Of a stretch of 64,000 bases of DNA, positions 17,431 through 25,129 are shown one piece after another (position 1 is the stretch's first letter; each line of letters starts with the position of its first letter). Below the pieces are notes generated by a model. The model did no database searches. It worked only from the letters and a program-made list of their open reading frames with translations, and was not told the DNA's origin. Source of the stretch: Rhodospirillaceae bacterium (lineage in GTDB: Bacteria; Pseudomonadota; Alphaproteobacteria; Rhodospirillales; UBA2165); contig PBNV01000015.1 of assembly GCA_002723345.1 (NCBI GenBank), forward strand, positions 27,176-91,175, read 5' to 3'. The position numbers and the translations under genes are program-made.

Positions 17431-17843
17431 AGCTCCAGAAAGCAACCAAATTTGCTCTGTTTGCAGTCCTTGAGCTCGCCCGGGACACTAGCCGCCAATT
17501 GTCGGCTACCGATATTGCTGACTTATACGGTATTTCGACCCATCACCTGGCAAAAGTGCTTCGTGACCTCGGCCGGGCAGGCCTCGTCGATTCGGTCCGA
17601 GGCGTTGGTGGCGGCTACCGTTTCAGCGCCAATGCGCGGCGCACGACGCTGATGGATGTCATTTGTGTATTTGAGGACATCAGTAGTGACCAACGTCAGG
17701 ACGGCGACGTCGGGGAAAAAACTGACATTGGACATGCCCTCCAGATGGTGTTGGGCGAGATAGACGGGATTGCAAAGGCTACCCTGAGCGCCATAACCAT
17801 AGACACGCTTCTCAAAACCATGCGGTGGCACCAGGATCAGTAA
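17427..17843 (+). CDS. Rrf2-family transcriptional regulator (BadM-like)
   Basis: This 138-residue winged-helix protein of the Rrf2 family has the N-terminal MKLQKATKFALFAVLELA helix, the recognition segment DLYGISTHHLAKVLRDL, and the wing VRGVGGGYRFS. Only one cysteine (in DVICVFE) is present, so it lacks the three-cysteine Fe-S site of IscR or NsrR and resembles BadM-type, cluster-free members. The start is GTG 17427 inside a GGGAGGGAGGAG ribosome-binding region, with GTGA overlap to the GNAT gene. It probably controls the divergent boxC-boxB-bclA operon and its own transcription; BadM is an autorepressor of benzoate genes in R. palustris. Direct repeats at 16847 and 16906 are candidate operators. 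Confidence 0.82.
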   Translation: MKLQKATKFALFAVLELARDTSRQLSATDIADLYGISTHHLAKVLRDLGRAGLVDSVRGVGGGYRFSANARRTTLMDVICVFEDISSDQRQDGDVGEKTDIGHALQMVLGEIDGIAKATLSAITIDTLLKTMRWHQDQ

Positions 17844-18055
17844 ACACCGGCGTCGCAACGACCCTTGTTGGTATCGCTCCAAAGTCGGGTGCGGTGATAT
17901 ACTGTGGCTAATGTTGGGTGCCAAGGCCATTAAGCCCGCTCGCGTCTAGACCATCGTTTTGGCGAGCGATATTTCATTATTCTGTGTCGCCTTTTATACC
18001 ACCTTCATGTCATATTTAGAGGTTCCTTAATACGAGTCGATTACAAATAAATACA

Positions 18056-18937
18056 ATGATGAGCAAAATAATTTCGGTGGGAGGTGGCGATGTCGCCACC
18101 GTGAACATTGGCGGCGCTGGACCTCTTGTTTTTTTGGGTGGCCCGTGTGCCATTGAGTCTCGCGACCACGCGCTTGAGATGGCCGGTCGGATTGGTGCCA
18201 TCTGCAAAGCCCTGGATATTCCCTGGATTTACAAATCTTGTTATGACAAGGATTGCCGGTCCTCGATCGGATCGTTTCACGGCATTGGGATTGACGATGG
18301 TCTCGAAATTCTTGCAGAGGTGCGCGTTACGCAGGGCGTTCCAGTGGTATGTGATTTCTCCGACGCGGAGTGGGCTGCTCAAACCGCGTCTGTCGTCGAT
18401 TTTATCCAGATACCGGCTTATCTCTGCCGACAGACGCATGTCTTGCTAGCGGCAGGAGAGACCGGCAAACCGGTTCACCTGAAAAAGGGCCAATTCATGA
18501 GCCCCTGGAACATGAAAAACTCTGTTCGCAAGATCGAGTCCACTGGAAATCAACAAATTCTCTTGACCGATCGAGGCACCTTTTTTGGCTATAACATGCT
18601 CGTAAATGATTATCGCAACTTTCCTATAATGGCAGAAACAGGTTATCCGGTCTGTTTTGACGCAACCCATTCCGTGCAGTTGCCGACATCAATGGGCAAC
18701 ATTTCTGGTGGACAAAGGGAATTTATTCCTGCGCTGGTGCGCGCTGCGGCAGGCTGCGGCATTAATGCGCTCTTTATGGAAGTCCATGACAACCCGGATG
18801 AGGCTCTTTCAGATGCCAACACCCAGCTTGATATTCGGTATTTGGAAAATATCCTAGCACAGGCAAAGGCGACCCATGAGGTGCGCTTGAGCCTTTTGAG
18901 CCAATGGGGAGAGGACAATGTCCACGTCGAGTGCTAA
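18056..18937 (+). CDS. kdsA: 3-deoxy-8-phosphooctulonate synthase (KDO-8-P synthase)
   Basis: This 293-residue TIM-barrel enzyme condenses arabinose-5-phosphate with phosphoenolpyruvate to KDO-8-phosphate for lipopolysaccharide. Visible signatures are LGGPCAIESRDHA, YKSCYDKDCRSS (normally KANRS, so the loop is slightly variant), CDFSD, DFIQIPAYLCRQT, LKKGQFMSP and CFDATHSVQLP. The cysteine in GPCAIES, replacing the asparagine of E. coli, marks the metal-dependent class II enzyme. ATG 18056 is followed by a second ATG; the ribosome-binding site is weak. The 3' end overlaps the CBS gene by 20 bp, and kdsB follows, so this is a KDO operon. Confidence 0.92.
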   Translation: MMSKIISVGGGDVATVNIGGAGPLVFLGGPCAIESRDHALEMAGRIGAICKALDIPWIYKSCYDKDCRSSIGSFHGIGIDDGLEILAEVRVTQGVPVVCDFSDAEWAAQTASVVDFIQIPAYLCRQTHVLLAAGETGKPVHLKKGQFMSPWNMKNSVRKIESTGNQQILLTDRGTFFGYNMLVNDYRNFPIMAETGYPVCFDATHSVQLPTSMGNISGGQREFIPALVRAAAGCGINALFMEVHDNPDEALSDANTQLDIRYLENILAQAKATHEVRLSLLSQWGEDNVHVEC

Positions 18938-19343
18938 TCGTACCATTGAGGATATCCTGTTGAAGCCGGATGCCATTCCTGCGATGCCGCCGAAAACCAT
19001 GGTAAAAGAAGCCTTGGAGATGATGACCGCGGGCCGGTTAGGATTGGCGTGCGTAGTTGATCGGAAGGGGTGTCTTGTCGGGTTGTTCACCGACGGTGAT
19101 CTCCGGCGACTGCTGCTCCGGAGCCAGAAGCCCCTGTCCGCTTTGTTCGCCGACGATATCATTGATCATGCGCGTACAGAATTTATGTCCGTTGACCGGC
19201 ACACCAGCATTTCGGAGGCACTTTCTCTACTCCAGCAGCGGGAAATATTCGATCTTCCTGTGCTTGATTCAGCTGGAAAACTGGAAGGTGTCATCCATCT
19301 TCATCCCGCGCTCCGAGCGCTGCTTGAAAGCGATGGCGCATGA
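18918..19343 (+). CDS. Stand-alone CBS-pair protein, similar to the C-terminal half of KdsD
   Basis: This 141-residue protein consists of two CBS motifs only. The first runs from about residue 20 to 75 (VKEALEMMTAGRLGLACVVD, then GLFTDGDLRRLL) and the second from about 85 to 138 (ISEALSLLQQREIFDLPVLD, then GVIHLHPALR). GLFTDGDLRR is characteristic of the CBS tail of arabinose-5-phosphate isomerase KdsD, but the sugar-isomerase (SIS) domain is absent. A good ribosome-binding site (GGAGAGGACA) precedes ATG 18918. It overlaps kdsA by 20 bp and kdsB by 4 bp. It may regulate KDO synthesis allosterically, perhaps by sensing a nucleotide or CMP-KDO; this is inference. Confidence 0.82.
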   Translation: MSTSSANRTIEDILLKPDAIPAMPPKTMVKEALEMMTAGRLGLACVVDRKGCLVGLFTDGDLRRLLLRSQKPLSALFADDIIDHARTEFMSVDRHTSISEALSLLQQREIFDLPVLDSAGKLEGVIHLHPALRALLESDGA

Positions 19344-20077
19344 CTGTTCTGGCGGTTATCCCGGCCCGTTGGCAGTCCACCCGATTTCCGGGCAAACCCC
19401 TCGCTCAGATTGCAGGACGGGAGATGATCGCTCGTGTCTGGGACCAAGTGGTAATGACGCCATCTGTCGATCAAACGGTTGTGGCAACAGATTCGGACAA
19501 GATCGCCGTTTTCTGCCAAGAAAACGACATGGACGTAGTGATGACCCGAAGTGATCACGCCACGGGCTCCGACCGACTGGCGGAGGTCGCGGAAAAAATA
19601 TCGGCAGACATTTATGTGAACGTGCAAGGCGACGAACCATTAATTGAGCCCGCCTCCATCGATGCGGTCTCCAAATGTCTTTTGGCCGCAGTGAAGCGCG
19701 GTATTGGGGTATCTACTGGCTATATCACGGCGGCCTCAGATGATCAGATGGATAATCCATCCGTGGTACATTTGGTACCCGCTCTGGATGGCACGGTGAT
19801 CACGTTCTCAAGGTTTCCCCTGCCGTATCCCCAGGGAGAAGCCATGCAGCGGACTGTGCATGTGGGTCTTTACGCATTTACAAGCGATGCCCTGGCCAAA
19901 TATTCGGCTTGGGAGCAGGGGCCGGTTGAGAAATCAGAGAGTATTGAAATTTTGAGATTTCTGGAGCACGGAGAGAGAGTTGCCTGTGTCCGAGTGCAGC
20001 CGGGATCAATTGGTGTAGACACGCCGGATGATGTTATCCTGGTCGAGGCAGCCCTGGCTGAGAGAGGAACGTTATGA
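19340..20077 (+). CDS. kdsB: 3-deoxy-manno-octulosonate cytidylyltransferase
   Basis: This 245-residue cytoplasmic enzyme makes CMP-KDO from CTP and KDO. It opens with the nucleotidyltransferase motif VIPARWQSTRFPGKPL and shows TDSDKIA, MTRSDHATGSDRLAE and VNVQGDEPLIEP, which are diagnostic for KdsB. The later stretch VHVGLYAFTSDALAKY is also typical. The length is normal. ATG 19340 overlaps the CBS stop (ATGA), and the stop overlaps the ATG of the next small gene in the same way, so the operon is translationally coupled on both sides. Confidence 0.94.
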   Translation: MTVLAVIPARWQSTRFPGKPLAQIAGREMIARVWDQVVMTPSVDQTVVATDSDKIAVFCQENDMDVVMTRSDHATGSDRLAEVAEKISADIYVNVQGDEPLIEPASIDAVSKCLLAAVKRGIGVSTGYITAASDDQMDNPSVVHLVPALDGTVITFSRFPLPYPQGEAMQRTVHVGLYAFTSDALAKYSAWEQGPVEKSESIEILRFLEHGERVACVRVQPGSIGVDTPDDVILVEAALAERGTL

Positions 20078-20262
20078 ATATTGCGAGATTATCAGCAGTG
20101 GAACAAAAAAATAGCCTTGCCCGCTTTGAATTCCTATCTCGAAATGCTGATGTCGAGCGGACGGCCCGCAATGCCCTCTGCTCTATCACAAAGTGCAAAG
20201 GCGGTGACGAGGCTGTCCAGGAAATACATGAGTTGATCGCGACTCCCAAAGCGGGGACCTAG
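20074..20262 (+). CDS. Small hypothetical protein of the KDO operon
   Basis: This 62-residue charged soluble peptide lies between kdsB and the radical SAM gene. Its ATG overlaps the kdsB stop (ATGA) and it ends 6 bp before the next gene, which argues for real coupled translation. The sequence has a mixed helical character (RFEFLSRNADVERTARNALC, then GGDEAVQEIHELI) and two cysteines. I recognise no family and assign no function. Confidence 0.55.
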   Translation: MNIARLSAVEQKNSLARFEFLSRNADVERTARNALCSITKCKGGDEAVQEIHELIATPKAGT

Positions 20263-20268
20263 ACGGTT

Positions 20269-21264
20269 ATGCCGATACCGGAACATATTCGCGTCACCCA
20301 ACTCGATTTAGAGCTCAATGGCGGCTGCAATTATAAATGCGAAATGTGCCCACAAACCGAGGGTCGTGAGAAATCCTTCCTCAAAAAACTACCGTCCTCG
20401 GTCTTGTCCAAAATTTTAGACGATGCGCTCCAGTATGGTGTAGAATCTGTCTCGCTTCATGGATCCGGAGAACCGACCCTTAACGCCGACATGCCGGAAG
20501 CAGTTCGAGCCGTAAAATCCCGCGGGCTAAAATGTCTGTCCTTTACTAACGGTTACCGTCTCGACGAGCAAATGTCGCGTCGTTTGATAGATGCGGGCAT
20601 AGATGTTTTGCGAGTATCGGCAATTGGGTCCGATCGTGACGCATATCACCGCTGGATGAGCATAGATGTCTTTGAGCAGGTCCGTGACAATGTAAGACGG
20701 TTCGGCCAATTGAACCGAGATATGGGTGGCCACTCAGAAATCCATCTTTATCACCTGGTTACGGATGTAGCGCGCGAACAGCAAGAAGTGGCTGCTTACC
20801 GGTCGAATTGGATCGATTACACGGGCGCTTTCGGAGAGATTTGGCTAATGCATAATTGGTCCGGTGGTTATGAAACTCCCTACGCCCGCCATGCGATGGC
20901 GCCGGACCCAACGCCTCGGTCCTGCGGGCGGCCCTTTTCGGAATTGTTGCAGGTTCGAGCCGGGGGATTGGACGGCCACAATGCCGCCGTTGTCGCATGC
21001 TGTATGGTTTTGGGGAAAGACGGAGCTGCCGTTCTCGGTCATCTGGACGATCAGTCCATCGCTGATGTCGTGTCCGGTGATGCCTATGAGGCGCTGCGCG
21101 CTGCCCATCGAGACGGCAGATTCTCGGATATTAGTTATTGCAAGGATTGTGACCAGCTCTACGATTTACCTGAGTCCCTCGTGTGGAGCAATATTCCGGG
21201 ACGAGTATATGGGCAATCAAAAATATCGAATGGCCTGGACCATCGTGCATTTGTCAATACCTGA
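20269..21264 (+). CDS. Radical SAM protein with SPASM-like C-terminal cysteines
   Basis: This 331-residue enzyme has the radical SAM [4Fe-4S] motif CNYKCEMC near residues 21-28, followed by SLHGSGEPTL (GEP motif) and the TNGYRL strand, so the SAM-binding barrel is intact. Cysteines near residues 221 and 245-246 and the pair in YCKDCDQLYD near residue 290 look like a SPASM-type auxiliary cluster region. It is coupled behind kdsB (6 bp after the small gene) and followed by a TPR-glycosyltransferase-like gene, so modification of a surface sugar or a peptide is plausible. The substrate cannot be predicted. Confidence 0.82.
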   Translation: MPIPEHIRVTQLDLELNGGCNYKCEMCPQTEGREKSFLKKLPSSVLSKILDDALQYGVESVSLHGSGEPTLNADMPEAVRAVKSRGLKCLSFTNGYRLDEQMSRRLIDAGIDVLRVSAIGSDRDAYHRWMSIDVFEQVRDNVRRFGQLNRDMGGHSEIHLYHLVTDVAREQQEVAAYRSNWIDYTGAFGEIWLMHNWSGGYETPYARHAMAPDPTPRSCGRPFSELLQVRAGGLDGHNAAVVACCMVLGKDGAAVLGHLDDQSIADVVSGDAYEALRAAHRDGRFSDISYCKDCDQLYDLPESLVWSNIPGRVYGQSKISNGLDHRAFVNT

Positions 21265-21312
21265 AATCTGTTTCGCTGTTTAATTTACCTAGAGCCTCTC
21301 TATGTTTTGATC

Positions 21313-23028
21313 GTGACTGACAAATTGAAAACCGATGACCCCCGGCTTGTTGAAGCTGAGATGCTGGCGCGAAAAATTATCATGACACAGCCGAACAATC
21401 CGGACGCACTTAATGGCCTTGGATTGATCCTGATGGAGAAGGCTGACTATGCCTCCGCTGAAGGCTACTTCTCGCAAGCCCTTAATCGGGAGCCTGAGCG
21501 GCGGGACTTCTCTTCAAACCTTCTTCGCGCTCTGTCAGAGGCAGCCCGAACAGCCGTCGAGGCCGGATCCCTTCAGACTGCCATGGATTGCCTTCAAAAA
21601 AGTCTACTGATAGATCCACAACGGGCTGAGACCGTCTGCCAAATAGCATTCGTTCTGTCCTCATTTGATCAGCATGCGGATGCGCTCGAAATGGCGGACA
21701 AGGCAGTTAGCATGACTAGCCATCATGCTCATGCACATGATGTCCGAGGGCTGGCGCTGCTGGGATCCGATAAAATCAATGACGCAGTAGCGGCCTTCCG
21801 AAAAGCGTTAGAGATAGATTCGAACTTTGTCTCGGCTCACGCTAACCTAGGGATTGCCTTGCTTGCGCGGGGCGACCATCGGGACGCGTTGAAGCATTTA
21901 CAAAGAGCTCTACAACTTGAACCCGAAAATGCTATCGCCTGCAACAATTTGGGTCTTGTGCTCGCCGACATGGCTAAGTTTGTCGAAGCTGAGGCTGCTC
22001 TGCGTCAGGCGGTGGCAACTGCGCCTGAGTTTGCAGAAGCACATTTCAATTTAAGCCGCGTGCTTCTCATGCAAGGAAAATACCTCGAGGGCTGGCAAGA
22101 GAATGAATGGCGCTGGAAGTGCCGCTCGTTTCCGTCGACCCGGCGGGAGTTCCCCTATCCAACACTAGGGACAGAGAGAGCAGCAGGTAAGACCGTTCTA
22201 GTCTGGAGTGAACAGGGAATTGGTGATGAAATCATGTTTGCTAATCCGGTTCCGGATTTAATTGCGGAGGGTGCATCTGTCATTATCGAGTGCGGCGATC
22301 GACTGGTGGATGTTTTCGGGCGGTCTTTTCCGAGGGCCACTGTGGTGGCGAGAACTGATCCACCAAACCCTCTTATTGAACAGGCGGGGATCGATTATCA
22401 GACGCCAATGGGATCACTATGTGTCCGCTATCGAGAGAGTAAAACAGCTTTTGAGGCATCGGAGGGACAATATTTGTACGCCGACCCAACCCGACAGTCG
22501 GACCTGGCACATCGTTACCATGAGCTTGGCCCTGGGCCGCTCGTGGGTATTTGCTGGCGCTCGGGAAACCCCATTGCCGGCGGCGATCGAAGCGCGCCGC
22601 TTGATTTGTGGGGGGCAATCCTCACCCAAGCACCGTGTCGCTTTATTTCGCTCCAATACGGTGAGGTGGCGGAGGATATATCGGACATAAAAAAACGGCT
22701 CGGGGTTGACATCCATGTCGATGGTATAGTTAACCCGCTTAAGAACGCCAACGATTGGTTTGCCCAGATTGGGACTATGGACCTGGTCATTTCTATTGAC
22801 AATTCAACGATACAGGTATCCGGCTCCCAGGGGGTGCCAACCTGGACTCTCTTGAGTTATTTGCCGGAATGGAGGTTCGGCATGTCAGGCTCAGGACATG
22901 ATTGGCATCCGTCTATTCGGGTTTACCGCCAGCCATCGCCCGGTGATTGGCGCGCGGTGTTTGATGGTGTTGGCGCGGACTTCGCCGAATGGCATGCCGG
23001 GTTTCAAGAGGAGGGGGCTCGTTTATAA
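21313..23028 (+). CDS. TPR-repeat protein with glycosyltransferase-like C-terminal domain
   Basis: The N-terminal 270 residues consist of tetratricopeptide repeats, seen as repeated A-x-x-x-L-G-L and A-L-x-L-x-P-x-x patterns (LGLILMEKADYASAEGYF; ALQLEPENAIACNNLGLVLA; NLSRVLLMQGKYLEGW). The C-terminal half looks like the TPR-linked glycosyltransferase family of alphaproteobacteria: the WSEQGIGDEIMFA motif, VGICWRSGNP, and VISIDNSTIQVSGSQGVPTW. No clear ribosome-binding site is visible; GTG 21313 and TTG 21307 are both possible and the difference is two residues. It follows the radical SAM gene by 48 bp and may act in the same surface-glycan modification. Partner and sugar are unknown. Confidence 0.75.
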   Translation: MTDKLKTDDPRLVEAEMLARKIIMTQPNNPDALNGLGLILMEKADYASAEGYFSQALNREPERRDFSSNLLRALSEAARTAVEAGSLQTAMDCLQKSLLIDPQRAETVCQIAFVLSSFDQHADALEMADKAVSMTSHHAHAHDVRGLALLGSDKINDAVAAFRKALEIDSNFVSAHANLGIALLARGDHRDALKHLQRALQLEPENAIACNNLGLVLADMAKFVEAEAALRQAVATAPEFAEAHFNLSRVLLMQGKYLEGWQENEWRWKCRSFPSTRREFPYPTLGTERAAGKTVLVWSEQGIGDEIMFANPVPDLIAEGASVIIECGDRLVDVFGRSFPRATVVARTDPPNPLIEQAGIDYQTPMGSLCVRYRESKTAFEASEGQYLYADPTRQSDLAHRYHELGPGPLVGICWRSGNPIAGGDRSAPLDLWGAILTQAPCRFISLQYGEVAEDISDIKKRLGVDIHVDGIVNPLKNANDWFAQIGTMDLVISIDNSTIQVSGSQGVPTWTLLSYLPEWRFGMSGSGHDWHPSIRVYRQPSPGDWRAVFDGVGADFAEWHAGFQEEGARL

Positions 23029-23082
23029 TGTTTCCCGTGGGCGGCGCGGATTGGCGCAAATGACACGAGCGTTCAAGCCATT

Positions 23083-23526
23083 CTATACAAATGGCCCGTA
23101 AAGTCGGTCAATTTCCATTTTAGGGCAACGGTCCATCACGACCCGGAGCCCCGCTGTTTCTGCGCGGCGGGCGGCTGCATCGTTGCGGACGCCCAGCTGC
23201 ATCCAGATGGTCTGGATGCTTTTTTCCTTGGCAAGCGAGATTACCTCGTCGGTAATAACACCCGCAGCATCTGAATTCCGAAAGATGTCCACCATGTCGA
23301 TTTTCCCCGGTATGTCTGCGAGTCTGGCATAGACGGTCTCGGCCAATAGGATGGCATCCGCGGCCACCGGGTTGACCGGAATTACCCGATAGGATTTGCC
23401 TTGGAGGTATTTCATAACGAGGTGGCTAGGACGCGTCGGATTGGTGCTTGCGCCCACCATTGCGATGGTTTTGGTCCTATCGAGTATATCCGTTATGTTA
23501 TCATCGCTGTAATACAGTTCATTCAT
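23083..23526 (-). CDS. CoA-binding domain protein, YccU family
   Basis: This 147-residue protein has a single Rossmann-type CoA-binding domain as in succinyl-CoA synthetase alpha. KTIAMVGASTNPTRPSHLVMKYL, RVIPVNP, DMVDIFRNSDAAG, TIWMQLGV and VVMDRCPKME are the usual sequence of the YccU family. The frame is open upstream into the enoyl-CoA hydratase gene, but ATG 23526 (MNELYYSDD) leaves a 7-bp gap and gives a family-like N-terminus. It is second in a minus-strand pair with the hydratase gene. The physiological role is unknown; it presumably binds CoA or an acyl-CoA. Confidence 0.85.
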   Translation of the reverse strand: MNELYYSDDNITDILDRTKTIAMVGASTNPTRPSHLVMKYLQGKSYRVIPVNPVAADAILLAETVYARLADIPGKIDMVDIFRNSDAAGVITDEVISLAKEKSIQTIWMQLGVRNDAAARRAETAGLRVVMDRCPKMEIDRLYGPFV

Positions 23527-23533
23527 ACCGAGC

Positions 23534-24340
23534 CTATCGGCCTTTCCACTCCGGTTTGCGTTTTTCCAGGAACGCATCCACTCCTTCCTGGGCGTCAGGG
23601 GCGGTCATGTTACGTGCCATGACGTCACTCGTGCAGCTGTAGGCATCGTCTAGGTCCATGCCCAACTGCCGATAAAATCCCTCCTTGCCCATGGAGATCG
23701 TCAAAGATGACCGGCTGGCGATATTTTTGGCGGTCTCCCATACAGATACATCCAGGTCATCACTAGAGACAATTTTGTTAACCAAGCCGAAACGGTAGGC
23801 GTCTTCGGCTGAAAACATATCTCCGGACAATAGCATTTCCATTGCATGCTTTCGACCGATGACGCGGCTGATGGCGACCGCCGGGGTCGAGCAAAAGAGC
23901 CCGATATTAACACCTGGCGTCGCGAACAATGCCGTCTCGGCGGCTATAGCAAGATCGCAGCTCGCCACGAGCTGGCAGCCGGCAGCGGTCGCGGTACCCT
24001 GCACTTTGGCGATCACTGGCTGGGGTAGTCGGGTCATGCTGAGCATGACCTCGCTACAGCGAAGGAACAGGTCGTGGACCTTGTCATAGTCATCTGCTAT
24101 GGCACGCACTTCTTTGAGATCGTGACCCGCCGAGAAAACCGAGCCGTTCGCCGCAAGGATAACAGCTTTGATTGCGGTGTCTTGGGCGATTTCTTCCATC
24201 GCCTTTTGAAGTGCCTTCAACATCTCGTCGGACAACGGGTTGCGATTGTCCGGTCTGTTTAGAGTTAGGGTACAGACTTCCTCCGAAACCTCGCGGAGGA
24301 TCACGGAATCTGATGGCGTGGTGCCGTTGTCTGGGGCCAT
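23534..24340 (-). CDS. Enoyl-CoA hydratase/isomerase family protein
   Basis: This 268-residue crotonase-fold protein has the CoA-binding and oxyanion-hole motifs NRPDNRNPLSDEML, FSAGHDLKE and VQGTATAAGCQLVASCDLAIA. The second part (ATPGVNIGLFCSTPAVAISRVIG) resembles the ECHDC3-like subgroup. Catalytic glutamates of true hydratases are not obvious in this subgroup, so hydratase activity is not certain. ATG 24340 is chosen because AGGAG lies seven bases before it; a TTG at 24346 would leave no spacing. The YccU-type CoA-binding gene follows by 7 bp. A perfect inverted repeat at 24473-24494 lies about 130 bp upstream. Confidence 0.85.
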   Translation of the reverse strand: MAPDNGTTPSDSVILREVSEEVCTLTLNRPDNRNPLSDEMLKALQKAMEEIAQDTAIKAVILAANGSVFSAGHDLKEVRAIADDYDKVHDLFLRCSEVMLSMTRLPQPVIAKVQGTATAAGCQLVASCDLAIAAETALFATPGVNIGLFCSTPAVAISRVIGRKHAMEMLLSGDMFSAEDAYRFGLVNKIVSSDDLDVSVWETAKNIASRSSLTISMGKEGFYRQLGMDLDDAYSCTSDVMARNMTAPDAQEGVDAFLEKRKPEWKGR

Positions 24341-24472
24341 GTCCAATCTCCTGGGGCAATGTTAGGACTGGATCAATACGGATCCATCGACAGCTTGCCG
24401 TTTTTTGCGGGCTCGCCGCAAGAGATAATCTCCCGATGTGTGACCGGGCCTGGATTTTCATCTACCCCAGAT

Positions 24473-24494
24473 ATACGGTATCAGAATACCGTAT
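24473..24494. promoter_or_regulatory. Perfect 9-bp inverted repeat (candidate operator)
   Basis: ATACGGTAT and ATACCGTAT are perfect complements with a 4-base spacer (CAGA), a typical dimer operator of TetR or similar size. It lies in the 321-bp region between the divergent enoyl-CoA hydratase gene (start 24340) and rplM (start 24662), 23 bases before a TATAAT at 24517. A TetR-type regulator of acyl-CoA genes is a natural candidate, but no regulator gene adjoins it. Confidence 0.55.
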
Positions 24495-24537
24495 CATTAA
24501 GTAATTATAATCGCTGTATAATTTACGAAAAAGGCCG

Positions 24538-24565
24538 TTGACATCTCTAAGGGGATCGCCATAAT
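24538..24565 (+). promoter_or_regulatory. Promoter of rplM-rpsI
   Basis: TTGACA at 24538-24543 and CATAAT at 24560-24565 are spaced by 16 bases, a near-consensus sigma-70 promoter. Transcription from here gives a leader of roughly 90 nt. A second possible -10 (TATAAT) is at 24517-24522. Confidence 0.65.
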
Positions 24566-24661
24566 CCCTCCCCTTGAGGCTAGCCGTTCTCCGGCATGGC
24601 AAAGCCTCTGGGTCGTAAAAATGATCGACAAGCCACCAGATGATTTGAAGATGGATATCCT

Positions 24662-25126
24662 ATGAAAACCTACTCTGCAAAGCCGTCGGAGGTTGAACGC
24701 AAGTGGTACGTTATTGACGCCGAGGGTTTGGTCCTTGGGCGCCTCGCAAGCCAGATAGCCTTGCGGCTCCGAGGTAAACATAAGCCTATGTTCACCCCTC
24801 ACATTGACTGCGGCGACAATATTATTGTCGTTAATGCTGAGAGGGTTGCCCTGACCGGTAATAAGCGGAGCGATAAAACTTATTATTGGCACACGGGATA
24901 TCCGGGCGGCATTAAAAGCCGCACAGCAGATAAAATCCTGGACGGTAAACATCCCGAACGTGTTGTGATCAAGGCTGTGGAGCGGATGATCACCCGTTCG
25001 CCTCTGGGGCGGGCTCAAATGCGGAAGTTGCATGTCTATGCGGGCGCTGATCACCCCCACAACGCGCAAAATCCGGAAGTGCTCGATATAGCCGCCATGA
25101 ACCCAAAGAATACGAGGAGGGCGTAA
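24662..25126 (+). CDS. rplM: 50S ribosomal protein L13
   Basis: L13 is an early-binding protein of the large ribosomal subunit. The 154-residue sequence has the normal family opening, [19 protein letters not shown], and the signatures [35 protein letters not shown] and [14 protein letters not shown], with the usual VEGMLP region represented as [14 protein letters not shown]. The normal length and first codon are intact. The gene for S9 follows by 3 bp after a strong GGAGGG ribosome-binding site. A strong promoter precedes it at 24538-24565. A long minus-strand open frame covering both genes is a shadow. Confidence 0.97.
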   Translation: MKTYSAKPSEVERKWYVIDAEGLVLGRLASQIALRLRGKHKPMFTPHIDCGDNIIVVNAERVALTGNKRSDKTYYWHTGYPGGIKSRTADKILDGKHPERVVIKAVERMITRSPLGRAQMRKLHVYAGADHPHNAQNPEVLDIAAMNPKNTRRA

Positions 25127-25129
25127 TCC

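Noticed and set aside
16882..17445. Minus-strand frame of 187 codons
   Set aside because: It is antisense to the GNAT gene, which has a clear acetyl-CoA motif and ribosome-binding site.
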